From NCBI RefSeq assembly GCF_008326425.1, contig NZ_AP018929.1, forward strand, positions 1,440,875 to 1,504,874: a DNA stretch of 64,000 nt, read 5' to 3'. How positions within the stretch are numbered: position 1 is the stretch's first letter; the number at the start of each line of letters is the position of its first letter. The stretch comes from Sulfuracidifex tepidarius (GTDB lineage: Archaea > Thermoproteota > Thermoprotei_A > Sulfolobales > Sulfolobaceae). The notes beneath the pieces are model-generated. The model was not told where the DNA came from and searched no databases. It saw only the letters and a list, made by a program, of their open reading frames with translations. This document shows, in pieces, positions 54,779 through 63,796 of this stretch. The position numbers and the translations under genes are program-made.

Positions 54779-55225
54779 CTATGTATTGTTTATGACTTTA
54801 TTTATCTCGTCATACATTTCTTTATCTATTTCCTGAATTTTTTTAAGAGACCACGGAAAAAAGCCTTTCTCCTTTACTCCCCTTAAGACAGACCTCACCC
54901 AAGCATCATAAAGCTTACCTGACCCTTTTTTGTAATAAAAATCTTCGATGAGCCTAAGGGCTTCATCCTCATCTACCTTCTTCACGTTCATCAGATAACG
55001 AGATACAACAAACAGAATAAACCTCTTCCTACAATCTCTTAAACCTCTTGACATGACTTGGTCTATCCAAGAGTAATCCCTCATCTTTGGAGGAAACCTT
55101 CCTTTAACCTCAAAGAGGAGCTCTCCCTCCTCGTCATATACCTTGGATGTCTTACCGTCATAATCTACGTAGCCACCCTCACTTCCGTCTGGATAGTAGA
55201 TCTTTTCTTTCATCGTCTCGCCCAT
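54779..55225 (-). CDS. unknown protein coupled to the tRNA thiolase gene
   Basis: 148 residues. The first 50 look like two short beta hairpins (YYPDGSEGGYVDYDGKT, VYDEEGELLFEV). The remaining 95 are helical, with CRKRFILFVVSRYLMNVKKVDEDEALRLIEDFY and WVRSVLRGVKEKGFFPWSLKKI. The helical part recalls small primase-associated domains (PriX-like), but this is a weak impression. ATG 55225 overlaps the stop of the thiolase gene by one base (TGATG), so translation is coupled. Confidence 0.6.
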   Translation of the reverse strand: MGETMKEKIYYPDGSEGGYVDYDGKTSKVYDEEGELLFEVKGRFPPKMRDYSWIDQVMSRGLRDCRKRFILFVVSRYLMNVKKVDEDEALRLIEDFYYKKGSGKLYDAWVRSVLRGVKEKGFFPWSLKKIQEIDKEMYDEINKVINNT

Positions 55226-56175
55226 CAAGTGAGGCTCTTAACTTTCTTCATCTTTATCCTAACCGCACAGAAGGAGCAGATGTCTCTGTCTTTAGAAGTA
55301 GGCATGCCGCAGATCTTGCATTTTCCGACTTCCTCCTTTTTCAAGTACTTCTCCTCCAAGGCAGGCCTTATTTTCCTTTCAAAGCTCTCAACTAAGTTAA
55401 GCATGTATCCAGGGACCTTGTCCTCCATTTCTTCAAGATTTCTCCTGATGGAATCTTGAGTCCTACCTCCTACCCTAAATGTATTCGGACAAGAGTCCAG
55501 TATGAAAGGGATCTTCTTTAGCAAAGCATAAGTTAGGGTTTCCTTCTCATATGTCAGAAAGAGTGGCTTAATCTTCTTTATTAGGCCGTTTTCTGAAGGA
55601 GCTACACTCCTCAACCTTGACAAGTTGCTCACGTCGCCGGTGAGATACCCCATCATTATGAACTGAGCATTGTCGTTAACGTTATGACCCGTTGCTACTG
55701 TGTCCAGTCCTTCCTCTAACGCTACCCAGTTAGTGATATACCTCTTAGAAAGTCCGCAAGTGCTGCAAACGGGTCTGTGTATTCCCCTCTTCGCTTCATC
55801 TATGGAAAAACCGTATTCACGCTCTAGGTTTACTATGCGGTACTTGATACCAAGCATTTCAAAGTTCTTCAGAGCCATCTCAGTGCTCTTGGACGAATAC
55901 AGCTTACCCTGGTCTATTCCGAGGTCTACGTTTATTCCTAATATTTCAATCCCCTTCTTATCGGCTATTTTCTTCATCACATGGAGAAGCGTAGTGCTGT
56001 CCTTTCCTCCAGAAACCGCAATTCCCAACCTTTTAGTTCCCTCTAACATCTTGTATTTCTCTACTGTTCTTTCAACTCTTTCTTCTAACCACTCGATGAA
56101 ATGAACTGAGCAAAGACTAAGATTTGCATGAGCTATCCTGATTACTGCTTCACCGTTACATTTAGAACAATTCAA
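55225..56175 (-). CDS. tRNA 2-thiolation enzyme, NcsA/TtuA family
   Basis: 316 residues. N-terminal zinc site (C3, C6, C22, H25), PP-loop SGGKDS (55-60), central CxxC (Cys137, Cys140 in [13 protein letters not shown]) that with a third Cys binds the 4Fe-4S cluster, and C-terminal zinc ribbon [18 protein letters not shown]. It activates tRNA uridine by adenylation and inserts sulfur (U34 or U54 depending on the subgroup), which supports heat-stable translation. Confidence 0.92.
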   Translation of the reverse strand: MNCSKCNGEAVIRIAHANLSLCSVHFIEWLEERVERTVEKYKMLEGTKRLGIAVSGGKDSTTLLHVMKKIADKKGIEILGINVDLGIDQGKLYSSKSTEMALKNFEMLGIKYRIVNLEREYGFSIDEAKRGIHRPVCSTCGLSKRYITNWVALEEGLDTVATGHNVNDNAQFIMMGYLTGDVSNLSRLRSVAPSENGLIKKIKPLFLTYEKETLTYALLKKIPFILDSCPNTFRVGGRTQDSIRRNLEEMEDKVPGYMLNLVESFERKIRPALEEKYLKKEEVGKCKICGMPTSKDRDICSFCAVRIKMKKVKSLT

Positions 56176-56235
56176 GGTTAATGGATCATTCTCTTAGCTC
56201 ATAAAAAATATTACCCTCAACAAGGAGTAACCCTG

Positions 56236-56934
56236 ATGAAAATTTTAGCTGAGATACATCCAAAAAAGAAGCTTGAGAAATTAAAAGCTCAGTTGGAGGA
56301 CATACTCAACTCATTCGACGGAATAGATATACCAGACTCGCCCATGGGAGAGCCTTCCATGATGCCAGTCTCGATTGGGAGTATCGCTAGAATAGTAAGT
56401 AAAGAGGAGAAGGATATCATAATTAACCAGAGGCTGGCTGACGTGAATGAGTTATTCGTTAGGTCACTGTCAATCACCGCTCGCACATTCAACTTAGCTA
56501 TAGCTTTCACCCACGGAGATCCTCCTAGGTTCGGAAGGGAAACTGGATACTTGGCCTCAGAGGAAGCCATTAAGATATCCAAGGAGTACGGAGTTTCCTC
56601 TGGCTTAATGCTAAGCTTTAACAAGGATATAGATGAAATGAAGAAAAGAGCTTTGAAGGCTAAAGAAGCTAATTTCTTCTTTTTACTCAGGGCGACAACT
56701 GAGAACGTGACGAAAATAGGAAACGAAGTTATCAGAAAAGCCATACCTTATGTCATAGTGAAAACTGAGGCAAATTCCGCTTTTATCAAAGAGATATCTC
56801 AGCCTTTCGTTGAAGAGAGAAACCTGCTAGAAGAAATAGAGACATACAGGAGGATCGGAGTTAACGTTGTGTTGATCTCAACTCTTGGAAATAATGAGTC
56901 CATGAAGGAGGTTTCTAATAAGTTGTTCCATTAA
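56236..56934 (+). CDS. methylenetetrahydrofolate-reductase-like TIM-barrel protein
   Basis: 232 residues. It contains DGIDIPDSPMGEPSMMPVSIG near the N-terminus and RRIGVNVVLISTLG near the end, as in short archaeal MTHFR-like proteins. The characteristic FAD contacts cannot all be placed, so it may use another pterin or flavin or no cofactor. It is divergent from the thiolase gene with 60 bases between start codons. Confidence 0.55.
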   Translation: MKILAEIHPKKKLEKLKAQLEDILNSFDGIDIPDSPMGEPSMMPVSIGSIARIVSKEEKDIIINQRLADVNELFVRSLSITARTFNLAIAFTHGDPPRFGRETGYLASEEAIKISKEYGVSSGLMLSFNKDIDEMKKRALKAKEANFFFLLRATTENVTKIGNEVIRKAIPYVIVKTEANSAFIKEISQPFVEERNLLEEIETYRRIGVNVVLISTLGNNESMKEVSNKLFH

Positions 56935-57199
56935 CTAAAAGTGATAAAAATGAAAGGCCTTACTCTTTCTAGCGTCTTCTCACGATAGCTCGTTTTTTAT
57001 GTGTCTAAGACGCTTATGAAAATACTATTCTTAGTTTATTTTGAATAAGAGCACTCTTCTTTATCATTCTACAATAGTACTGCTTTCTAAAAATTATTGT
57101 TACATTTCTTTAGTTAATTTAATATAATTATAATTTATATTATCTTAATATAAAATAAGGAAAAACAGATTATATTAAAGTAATAAAAATTCTGAATTA
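56935..57199. other. intergenic with long-loop inverted repeat
   Basis: 265 AT-rich bases. A perfect 8-bp inverted repeat AGCGTCTT / AAGACGCT (56971-56978 and 57007-57014) encloses 28 bases. No gene seen. Confidence 0.45.
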
Positions 57200-58921
57200 C
57201 TAAATATTGACAACCGTATAACCTAACAGATTTCCATAGTACGCATTTATCTCGAACTGCTGAACTGGAAAATCTTCATTTTCCAGATAAGGCGTAATTT
57301 TGACAATTTCCCATTCTCCCTTAGTAAGGGAGGTAGAGTTAGATTTCCACAATAGACCATTTAATGAAAACATACCATTGTAAGGGAAGATCCTGAATAG
57401 CGGTTTTATTTCCTTCAACCCGTCTGGGTCGTTCACAAAGGATACATTTGCTAAAATGCACTTGACTACCCCCTCTTCTTCCCTAACGTGAATGACTTTC
57501 ACATGAATAGCATTGTCATATGATAGAAAGCTGTAATGAAACAAAACTGCGAAGGAAATTAGAAGCAAGAAAACTGTACTAACCACTTTGGTCACCCTTA
57601 CCATGTTAGCTCTTCCACCTTTGACGTTCAGGCCGAAGAAGAGGAAAGGCCAATACACGAGGTAGTTCCAAAGAGATCTATAGTTAAATAAAAAGATAAA
57701 GAAGGGAAACCCTACCCAACTGTCCTTAAAGAAATCATATTCTTTTACAAATAAATAAAACTCACTTATGAATATTATAACCATAGCTACATCGAAGAAC
57801 GGCTTAAAAAGAAAGAAAAGATTTCCAGCTGAAATCTGTGATATACCATCACTTATGAGCAGGAGATTCTTGGTTTCAGGGGATATGATATCGCTAAAGT
57901 AATAGAGGGGAGATTTTACTATAAAGTAAAGGTTGAATACAAAAAAGGTAATCAGAGAATAAACAAGGAACTCAATTACATTATGTCTCTCCTTCTTCAA
58001 GTGATAAAGATAAAAAGGCAATAAAACTAGCGGAATCTGTTTTAACGACAAAGCTAAACCGTAAAATACTCCTTTCCAACTATCGTGACTCGACTGAAGC
58101 GAGAGAAAAGTAAAGAAAGTCCAGATTATGTCCGTAACTCCCCCCTCTGAGAAGTAGAGGTAATTCGTGTTAATTAGAATCGGTAACGCTAAGAAGGGAA
58201 ATAGATCTTTAACTCCTCTCTTATTCAAAGAAATGTATAATGCAATGATAAAGGCAAAATAGAAGAATGTATTTACATAATTCGGGTTGAAATGAAATAA
58301 ATTAGATGGAATCTGTATGAGAAATGCGAGGGCTGGGTATCCCAGACTAGTAACTACTCCTCTAGTAGTTAAGGGGGTACCATAAAGTACTGGGCTAAAG
58401 AAAGGGAAGTGGGAATATACCGACGCTGTAGTAGATGTAACATAAGGGTTCATGCCTTCAAGGAAAACATGTGCTGAGTAATAGTCTATCATCTCTTCAT
58501 CAGTACCTAAACGTGCAAACGAAGAGAAGAGTAAAGAGACTACTATCAAATATATCAAAGTGAACTCTGGAACCCTATCATAGATCCTTGAGAGCAGGAA
58601 AATAGAGACAAAGAGTATTATGAACAATAATAAAGTAATTAAGAAAAATTCTTGATAGTAAAGTGGATTAATAATCTTGCTAATTATAACGCTATACCTA
58701 AAATAGAAAATCTCAAATAGAGAAAAGAAAAATTCTATATCAATTAGCAACCATGAGTTAGGCATGTTAAGTCTTGTAAATAGAAAAAATCCTGCAATTA
58801 TTAAGATAATTAGATTACCTGCTATAATGAAAACATTAAGATAAGAATTATTATAAATCAACATTGATATGCTCATGAGGATCATAGAAACATTGACAGC
58901 GTTTGCTTTGCCGTAGTCCAC
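57200..58921 (-). CDS. polytopic membrane protein, probable GT-C-type glycosyltransferase
   Basis: 573 residues, about 13 membrane helices, then a C-terminal extracytoplasmic beta-rich tail of about 100 residues. The first large loop has the acidic pattern GTDEEMIDYYSAHVFLEGMNPYV, where GT-C (polyprenyl-phosphate-dependent mannosyl/glucosyl) transferases keep their catalytic acidic residue. LKQIPLVLLPFYLYHLKKER is also typical. It may add sugars to S-layer proteins or lipids at the outer face. Confidence 0.65.
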   Translation of the reverse strand: MDYGKANAVNVSMILMSISMLIYNNSYLNVFIIAGNLIILIIAGFFLFTRLNMPNSWLLIDIEFFFSLFEIFYFRYSVIISKIINPLYYQEFFLITLLLFIILFVSIFLLSRIYDRVPEFTLIYLIVVSLLFSSFARLGTDEEMIDYYSAHVFLEGMNPYVTSTTASVYSHFPFFSPVLYGTPLTTRGVVTSLGYPALAFLIQIPSNLFHFNPNYVNTFFYFAFIIALYISLNKRGVKDLFPFLALPILINTNYLYFSEGGVTDIIWTFFTFLSLQSSHDSWKGVFYGLALSLKQIPLVLLPFYLYHLKKERHNVIEFLVYSLITFFVFNLYFIVKSPLYYFSDIISPETKNLLLISDGISQISAGNLFFLFKPFFDVAMVIIFISEFYLFVKEYDFFKDSWVGFPFFIFLFNYRSLWNYLVYWPFLFFGLNVKGGRANMVRVTKVVSTVFLLLISFAVLFHYSFLSYDNAIHVKVIHVREEEGVVKCILANVSFVNDPDGLKEIKPLFRIFPYNGMFSLNGLLWKSNSTSLTKGEWEIVKITPYLENEDFPVQQFEINAYYGNLLGYTVVNI

Positions 58922-59155
58922 GCCAATCTTGTTACATGAAAATTTATAGATCTATCCAAAATCCGATTGAACTAATTCGAGAGTAATCGTAATACGAGAT
59001 AGCTAAGTCCATTTTTTCTATAGCCTTCTCAATATGCTTATTTTTGCTCATTATCAAGTTTGTTTACGTCAACCTTTACTTTGATAGGACAGAGTATTAT
59101 TAAATGGCGAAAGTGTTGCAAAAATATCCTTCTTCGTTGTAAATACCTTATCTTT
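58922..59155. other. AT-rich intergenic region
   Basis: Upstream of the GT-C-like gene; nothing beyond its likely promoter is seen. Confidence 0.4.
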
Positions 59156-59492
59156 GTGAACTCACCCCGCCCTCACGGACAAGGCTTCCTGCTTCCCAGC
59201 TCCACCTTGCCAGTACCGAAGTACCGGTAGAGGGCGGAGCTCCACAGGCCCTAAGGGTCGTTCCAACCCCGATCTTGCGAACATCTCACGTGCCCGGAGT
59301 ACTAATGATTGGAGCAGAAGCGTACCACATCGACCCTCGCTTTAACCAAGGCGTCTCGGTGACGCTTACTCCGTCGATCACTGTCATTAATATAGACGCG
59401 AATTTTTTCATATTTAAACTTTATAAAGGGGCTATCCATCCCCTCCCTGACGGAAGGGGTCTTCCGCCCCCTTTGAACCCCCATTAAGATAA
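59156..59492 (-). mobile_element. IS200/IS605-type MITE, copy 2
   Basis: The reverse complement aligns with 19818-20148. The end toward the tRNA has the hairpin CCCCTTCC / GGGAGGGG, in which one base pair is exchanged (A-U in copy 1, U-A here) so that pairing is kept. The opposite end finishes GAGTTCAC like copy 1. The 190 bases nearest that end are more conserved than the rest. It lies 38 bases from tRNA-Glu. Confidence 0.75.
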
Positions 59493-59530
59493 AAAAATGT
59501 AACTTTCTTTCAATTCAAGCGAAAAATGGT

Positions 59531-59627
59531 GCCGCGGCCGGGATTTGAACCCGGGTCATGGGCTCGAGAGGCCCGCATACTCTCGGTGCATGCCACGACA
59601 TGCTTGACCGGACTATACTACCGCGGC
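59531..59627 (-). tRNA. tRNA-Glu (anticodon CTC) with a non-canonical intron
   Basis: Acceptor GCCGCGG/CCGCGGC, T arm CCGGG/CCCGG with loop TTCAAAT, and anticodon stem-loop GGGC-CTCTCGA-GCCC (anticodon CTC). The gene is 97 bases long. The excess is a 23-base insertion (about 59576-59598) at the end of the D arm, before the anticodon stem. Without it a normal 74-base tRNA-Glu remains. The intron ends are ambiguous by a few bases because ATG repeats at both junctions. Confidence 0.93.
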
Positions 59628-59651
59628 TCTAATAGGTGTTTAATTTGACAA

Positions 59652-59661
59652 GTATAAAAAG
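59652..59661 (-). promoter_or_regulatory. TATA box of tRNA-Glu
   Basis: CTTTTTATAC on the minus strand, about 29 bases upstream of the tRNA 5' end. Confidence 0.55.
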
Positions 59662-59671
59662 TCGTTTTTTC

Positions 59672-59917
59672 CTATTTCAGACAAAGTCTAACTACTTCGA
59701 CTAACCTTAGTACCTCGTTAACATCTATGTTACCCACGAACACCTCCCAGCTCTCATTGAGAGATGGGAATCTTTTTATCATCTTCACTATATCTTCACA
59801 TACTTTCTCATTAGTATTTATCGAAGATTCGTTATTTATTACAAAGTCCTTTAAGAAATTCATTGCAGAGAACATCCTTCCTGCTTTAGCTAGCCTTACT
59901 ACATCGTCAAGTTCCAT
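59672..59917 (-). CDS. small helical protein, unknown
   Basis: 81 residues, fully helical (LDDVVRLAKAGRMFSAMNFLKDFVI and IDVNEVLRLVEVVRLCLK). No family is recognised. It lies between tRNA-Glu and the divergent 421-residue unknown gene, with a shared 47-base promoter gap. Confidence 0.5.
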   Translation of the reverse strand: MELDDVVRLAKAGRMFSAMNFLKDFVINNESSINTNEKVCEDIVKMIKRFPSLNESWEVFVGNIDVNEVLRLVEVVRLCLK

Positions 59918-59964
59918 GGTGTTACATCGGATACAATTAAATACGCTTAAGCCAAATAAGTGAA

Positions 59965-61230
59965 GTGGTTCAAGATCCCTTTACTCTCTTGTCATACTTG
60001 ATCGAACATGCCAATGAGAGTTCTATGGTGCCTCTGAAAACTTCCAAGGAAATAATGATCCTTGTAAAGGACAGCAAGTATTCATTTAGCATTTATCTCC
60101 TTGAGGGAGAAAACGTAGCTAGGATAAGGAAAGATTTCCTTCCTACTACTTTACATAAGGTAATATATGAGGTAATAGACGACTTGAAGGAGAGATTGTC
60201 TAGTGACCTCTCTGATCTAGAAATAGCAAGAGATCTAGACACAGCTAAAATGATGGAGATGTTGAACCCAAGAAGGAGGGAAAGGAAAGAGGAGAGGAAG
60301 GAGAAAGCTAAACAAAAGGAGAGAAGATCTTCCAGCGCGCTGGAGAAATTAAAGGTAAACAACAACGTGCACATTTTCCCTCTCCTAAAGGTAGGAGGGT
60401 CTTTCTTTTCCATAGTTTTAGAGACCGTATCTGGGGGAATTTTCAATATACCTGAATCCAGACCGTTCTTAATAAAGGGAGAGGAAAGGGAGCCCTACAA
60501 TGTCCATAACCTGAAATCTATCTACTTGCTCTTATCACAAGTTAAGATTGATACTTTCAGAGAGGGAAATCCAATTACTGACGTGGAAATAGAAGGCGGT
60601 AAGCTGACCTTCTTTTCAGCTCTGTTCTTAAACGAAACTGAGAAGGACGAGGGAATGAAGGAATTCACGTTTATGGGAAGGAAAGCGAAAGGCCTGGAGA
60701 GGGACTACCTTTTCTTTAGACTTTCCCGTTCTGGTTCGGTTAGGGCATACACAAGGAAAGCTATTTCGGTAGCCCCAGACTTAGATGTAGGTATAGGATT
60801 CTTCTTTTGGGACGGAAAAACACTAGTTAGAACAGGGGGAATAGACATAGTTAAGTCCCATGAGGATAACATGCTTACCCTGAACGAGTATATCTTGTCC
60901 GCTTCGTTGATGATTTCGAGCTCACTATCTACTTATAGTAGGGCAATGACGGGGGTCATGAACATGGGAATTTCTAAGAGGATTCCTTCTCACTTGGTTA
61001 AAGACATAATGGAAATAGATACAAATCCTATGAGCATTAGCCCTCTTGTGGAGAGCGTTTCGAAGGATGAGATATCGTATTACGACCCAGTGGAATACTG
61101 GTACGCCGTAGAAGTCCTTGGAAAGGATGAACCTTGTCATTGTAATGAAGTATCTAACTACGTTAACCTCAGGAGAACTGCATTAAGTGAGTTGATAGCC
61201 TCAGGGTGGTTTAAAGATTTCCTAATATAA
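59965..61230 (+). CDS. large unknown protein with charged linker
   Basis: 421 residues from GTG 59965. An N-terminal domain (about 1-85) is followed by a very basic/acidic linker (about 92-120, RRRERKEERKEKAKQKERR) and a larger beta-rich domain. The C-terminus has PCHCNEVSNYVNLRRTALSELIASGW, which looks like a degenerate helix-turn-helix or zinc site. No family is recognised. It is well predicted as coding because of its length and codon regularity. Confidence 0.7.
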   Translation: MVQDPFTLLSYLIEHANESSMVPLKTSKEIMILVKDSKYSFSIYLLEGENVARIRKDFLPTTLHKVIYEVIDDLKERLSSDLSDLEIARDLDTAKMMEMLNPRRRERKEERKEKAKQKERRSSSALEKLKVNNNVHIFPLLKVGGSFFSIVLETVSGGIFNIPESRPFLIKGEEREPYNVHNLKSIYLLLSQVKIDTFREGNPITDVEIEGGKLTFFSALFLNETEKDEGMKEFTFMGRKAKGLERDYLFFRLSRSGSVRAYTRKAISVAPDLDVGIGFFFWDGKTLVRTGGIDIVKSHEDNMLTLNEYILSASLMISSSLSTYSRAMTGVMNMGISKRIPSHLVKDIMEIDTNPMSISPLVESVSKDEISYYDPVEYWYAVEVLGKDEPCHCNEVSNYVNLRRTALSELIASGWFKDFLI

Positions 61231-61343
61231 GAATTCATCGTCGGAAGGTAGAAATTTTCCCTTCTCCTCTCTTTTAAAAAGGATAAATTTGGGATCTACT
61301 TTTCGTAATAAATTACTAATAAGACTAGATTATTTTCTCACCT

Positions 61344-61697
61344 TCAAGTACTTCCCTTCTTTGATAGCTCCTCAGAGATCTCTATCAATTTGAGCACGTC
61401 TTTGGATAGCTCTTGGGTGAGCGCTGGAGTACCGTCGCAGTTAAGGATAACCATAGCTGAGTTCCAATATCTTCTCACATGTATCCCCCTCTCTTCGGCC
61501 TCTAGAATTACTTTAAACAAATCTTGAACCTCCCAAGTTCCCTTTTCCTTAATATCGTCCAATATGGAAGCGCCTATTCTCTCGCCTATGACCTTTACTG
61601 CCTCTACTGCTGATCTAAAGAAGATCTCGCAGGAGTCCTCCATTATCCCCTCGTTAAGAAGGTCATTGGCCAGGTTGAACAGATCTCTAGCCTTCAT
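61344..61697 (-). CDS. PaREP1/HEPN-like helical protein
   Basis: 117 residues from ATG 61697. The helices KARDLFNLANDLLNEGIMEDSCEIFFRSAVEAVKVIGERIG follow the PaREP1/HEPN layout (a first helix with A-x-x-L and a second with A-E/A-A-x-x-A-V-K). The RNase motif RxxxxH of toxic HEPN proteins is not evident. It starts 11 bases after rmlC, so it is part of that operon. A longer frame would overlap rmlC. Confidence 0.6.
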   Translation of the reverse strand: MKARDLFNLANDLLNEGIMEDSCEIFFRSAVEAVKVIGERIGASILDDIKEKGTWEVQDLFKVILEAEERGIHVRRYWNSAMVILNCDGTPALTQELSKDVLKLIEISEELSKKGST

Positions 61698-61708
61698 GAA
61701 ATCACTGT

Positions 61709-62254
61709 TCAGATGAAGTTGATTTCGGCAGAGGATAGCTTTGGACAAAGAGCATCTTTATCGCTTAATATCCAGTTCTTCAGTGGCCAATCTATACCTA
61801 TTTCCTCATCGTTCCAGTTTATGCACCTTTCATGTTGAGGAGAGTATGTAGAATGTGTAATGAAGTAAATCACAACAGAGTCCTCCATAGCTTGAAAACC
61901 GTGAGCGAAACCCGGGGGTATCCATAACATTCTCCCAGGGGTAAGCTCAGCTTTGACGAACTTACCGAAAGTGGGGGAGCTTCTCCTTATGTCTACGGCT
62001 ACGTCCAAAATTCTCCCATTAGCTACTGTGACCAGCTTCCCCTGAGGAAACGGATTGATCTGATAGTGCAACCCTCTTATTACACCTGCTACTGAAAAGC
62101 TCATGTTACCCTGAACGAAATTAGGTATACCTTTCATCTGATTCTCCTTAAATAGCTCCACGAAAAATCCCCTCCTGTCATCGAACTTTCTTGTTTCTAC
62201 TAACAACACTCCTTCTATCTCGGTTTTCTTGAACTCAAACGGCATCCTAGACAC
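61709..62254 (-). CDS. rmlC: dTDP-4-dehydrorhamnose 3,5-epimerase
   Basis: 181 residues: MPFEFKKTEIEGVLLVETRKFDDRRGFF, catalytic RGLHYQ with its His, and LWIPPGFAHGFQ. The enzyme epimerises the rhamnose precursor. It overlaps rmlD by 8 bases; rmlA and rmlB are not in the window. The product feeds cell-surface glycans. Confidence 0.93.
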   Translation of the reverse strand: MSRMPFEFKKTEIEGVLLVETRKFDDRRGFFVELFKENQMKGIPNFVQGNMSFSVAGVIRGLHYQINPFPQGKLVTVANGRILDVAVDIRRSSPTFGKFVKAELTPGRMLWIPPGFAHGFQAMEDSVVIYFITHSTYSPQHERCINWNDEEIGIDWPLKNWILSDKDALCPKLSSAEINFI

Positions 62255-63071
62255 CCATCATAAGGTTCTTCTCTGTGTCATAAAAATCGAAAGAAATGAT
62301 CGACTTTGCCCTGCTTATATCTAAAGATGAGTCTCTGGGCCTTCTTGCCTTCCATTTCATTTCACTGTCTGGAACTACCGAAATCAAATTTTCCGCACCT
62401 AACTTCCTAGCTATCATCAAGGCTAAATCTTCTCTTGATATTCTTTCTCCTGCTATGTTCAATATCCCTGTTCTCCTCTGTGGGAGTATCTCTACTATTG
62501 CCTTAGCTAACATCTTTGCGTGAATAGGGGAATAAATCGACCTGACCACTTTTACAGGATTGCCCCTCTTTAAGTTCTCCATTACGAATGTTGGAAAGTT
62601 AGATTTGCTACCAAATACTCCAGATGTCCTAATCACTAAAGATAAATCGTAAGAGAGAACGTATGTTTCGCCTAAGAGTTTCGTTAACCCATAATAGTTC
62701 ACTGGATTTGGTAAGTCGTCTTCCTTATACATCCCCTTCTCACCATCAAAGACGTAATCCGTAGATATATGAACTAGATAAGCCCCAACCACAGATGCAG
62801 ACCTAGTTATGAATTTTGCAGAGACTGCATTGACTTTATACGCTAGCTCCCTGTCTTCTTCACATTTATCCACGTTAGTTATGGCTGATGTGTTTATTAT
62901 GACGTCCGGCCTGTTCTTTAAAATGAAGTCACTCACTTGAAGTTCATTGGATACATCTAGCTTCACCCCAGAGGGTATTGGAGTAGAATTGTAAGTCAAT
63001 AAAGAACCTGGAACTAAAGATGCGATTTCCCTTCCTAGCTGTCCTGAGGCCCCGATTATAATTACCTTCAC
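62247..63071 (-). CDS. rmlD: dTDP-4-dehydrorhamnose reductase
   Basis: 274 residues of the SDR superfamily: Rossmann GASGQLGREI, VHISTDYVFDGEKG and catalytic YYGLTK. It makes dTDP-rhamnose with RmlC. The GTG at 63071 is chosen because a TATA box (63095-63108) lies about 29 bases upstream. The next gene, rmlC, overlaps its end by 8 bases. Confidence 0.92.
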   Translation of the reverse strand: MKVIIIGASGQLGREIASLVPGSLLTYNSTPIPSGVKLDVSNELQVSDFILKNRPDVIINTSAITNVDKCEEDRELAYKVNAVSAKFITRSASVVGAYLVHISTDYVFDGEKGMYKEDDLPNPVNYYGLTKLLGETYVLSYDLSLVIRTSGVFGSKSNFPTFVMENLKRGNPVKVVRSIYSPIHAKMLAKAIVEILPQRRTGILNIAGERISREDLALMIARKLGAENLISVVPDSEMKWKARRPRDSSLDISRAKSIISFDFYDTEKNLMMGV

Positions 63072-63094
63072 TGCAAATAATGATACGAGCAATC

Positions 63095-63108
63095 CATATA
63101 TAAAAACA
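63095..63108 (-). promoter_or_regulatory. TATA box of the rmlDC operon
   Basis: TGTTTTTATATATG on the minus strand, centred about 29 bases before GTG 63071; it supports a leaderless start there. Confidence 0.5.
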
Positions 63109-63217
63109 TCTACTTTTACATTAATTGTATAGAGACTTCAAATTAAACCCGGAAAACCCAGATTGGGATCACCAATTGAAAATAAGGATAAGAATCCTCA
63201 GAGGGAAGAAATGAGCA

Positions 63218-63796
63218 ATGATACTATATGCTACCATTAAAACACCTTTCATTTTCAGTTTTGACAGTAACATGAAGGGAGATTTCATCATACTAGATGT
63301 TAAATCAAACGACAGGATATGCAGAATATTACTTGAAGTCAGAAGTGATCAAGCTGTAGTTGAGAAGGTATGCAACACTTTCTCCAAGGTAGGAAAGGAG
63401 ACTTTCCTGTGCACTATGACCACAGACTCACCTATAGCAAAAATTGTGTCTTCATACTCTATCCTAACAGGATCCATGCTAGCTGATTCCGTTGTATGGA
63501 CTTTCATCCTTGAAGGGTATTCTGAACTCAAACATGTCCTCAAGGATTTACTCAGCGTAACTAAGGGAGTAAAGGTCATAAAAGTAAAGAAGATCCTTAA
63601 CAACGAACCGTTAACTGCGAAACAGGAACAAATACTCAGGATAGCTCTCGACTCCGGTTTCTACGATTTCCCAAGGAAGGTAACAGAGAGGGAACTAGCC
63701 AAGAGGCTCAACATAAGCCAATCGTCGCTTAGTGAAGTGCTAAGACGAGCTGAGAAAAACGTTATAATAGATTACTTTAGGAAGAGAGGTTTATGA
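63218..63796 (+). CDS. HTH_10-type transcriptional regulator coupled to a CobD-like gene
   Basis: 192 residues. The last 60 contain the bacterio-opsin-activator-type helix-turn-helix: LTAKQEQILRIALDSGFYDFPRKVT, then ELAKRLNISQSSLSEVLRRAEK. The first 130 residues are an unassigned alpha/beta domain that may bind a ligand. The stop overlaps the ATG of the CobD-like gene (ATGA), so the regulator and a corrin-side-chain enzyme are made together. Confidence 0.83.
   Translation: MILYATIKTPFIFSFDSNMKGDFIILDVKSNDRICRILLEVRSDQAVVEKVCNTFSKVGKETFLCTMTTDSPIAKIVSSYSILTGSMLADSVVWTFILEGYSELKHVLKDLLSVTKGVKVIKVKKILNNEPLTAKQEQILRIALDSGFYDFPRKVTERELAKRLNISQSSLSEVLRRAEKNVIIDYFRKRGL

Noticed and set aside
59275-59487. 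Open frames on both strands across MITE copy 2
   Set aside because: They arise from the GC-rich hairpins and are not shared as open frames by copy 1.
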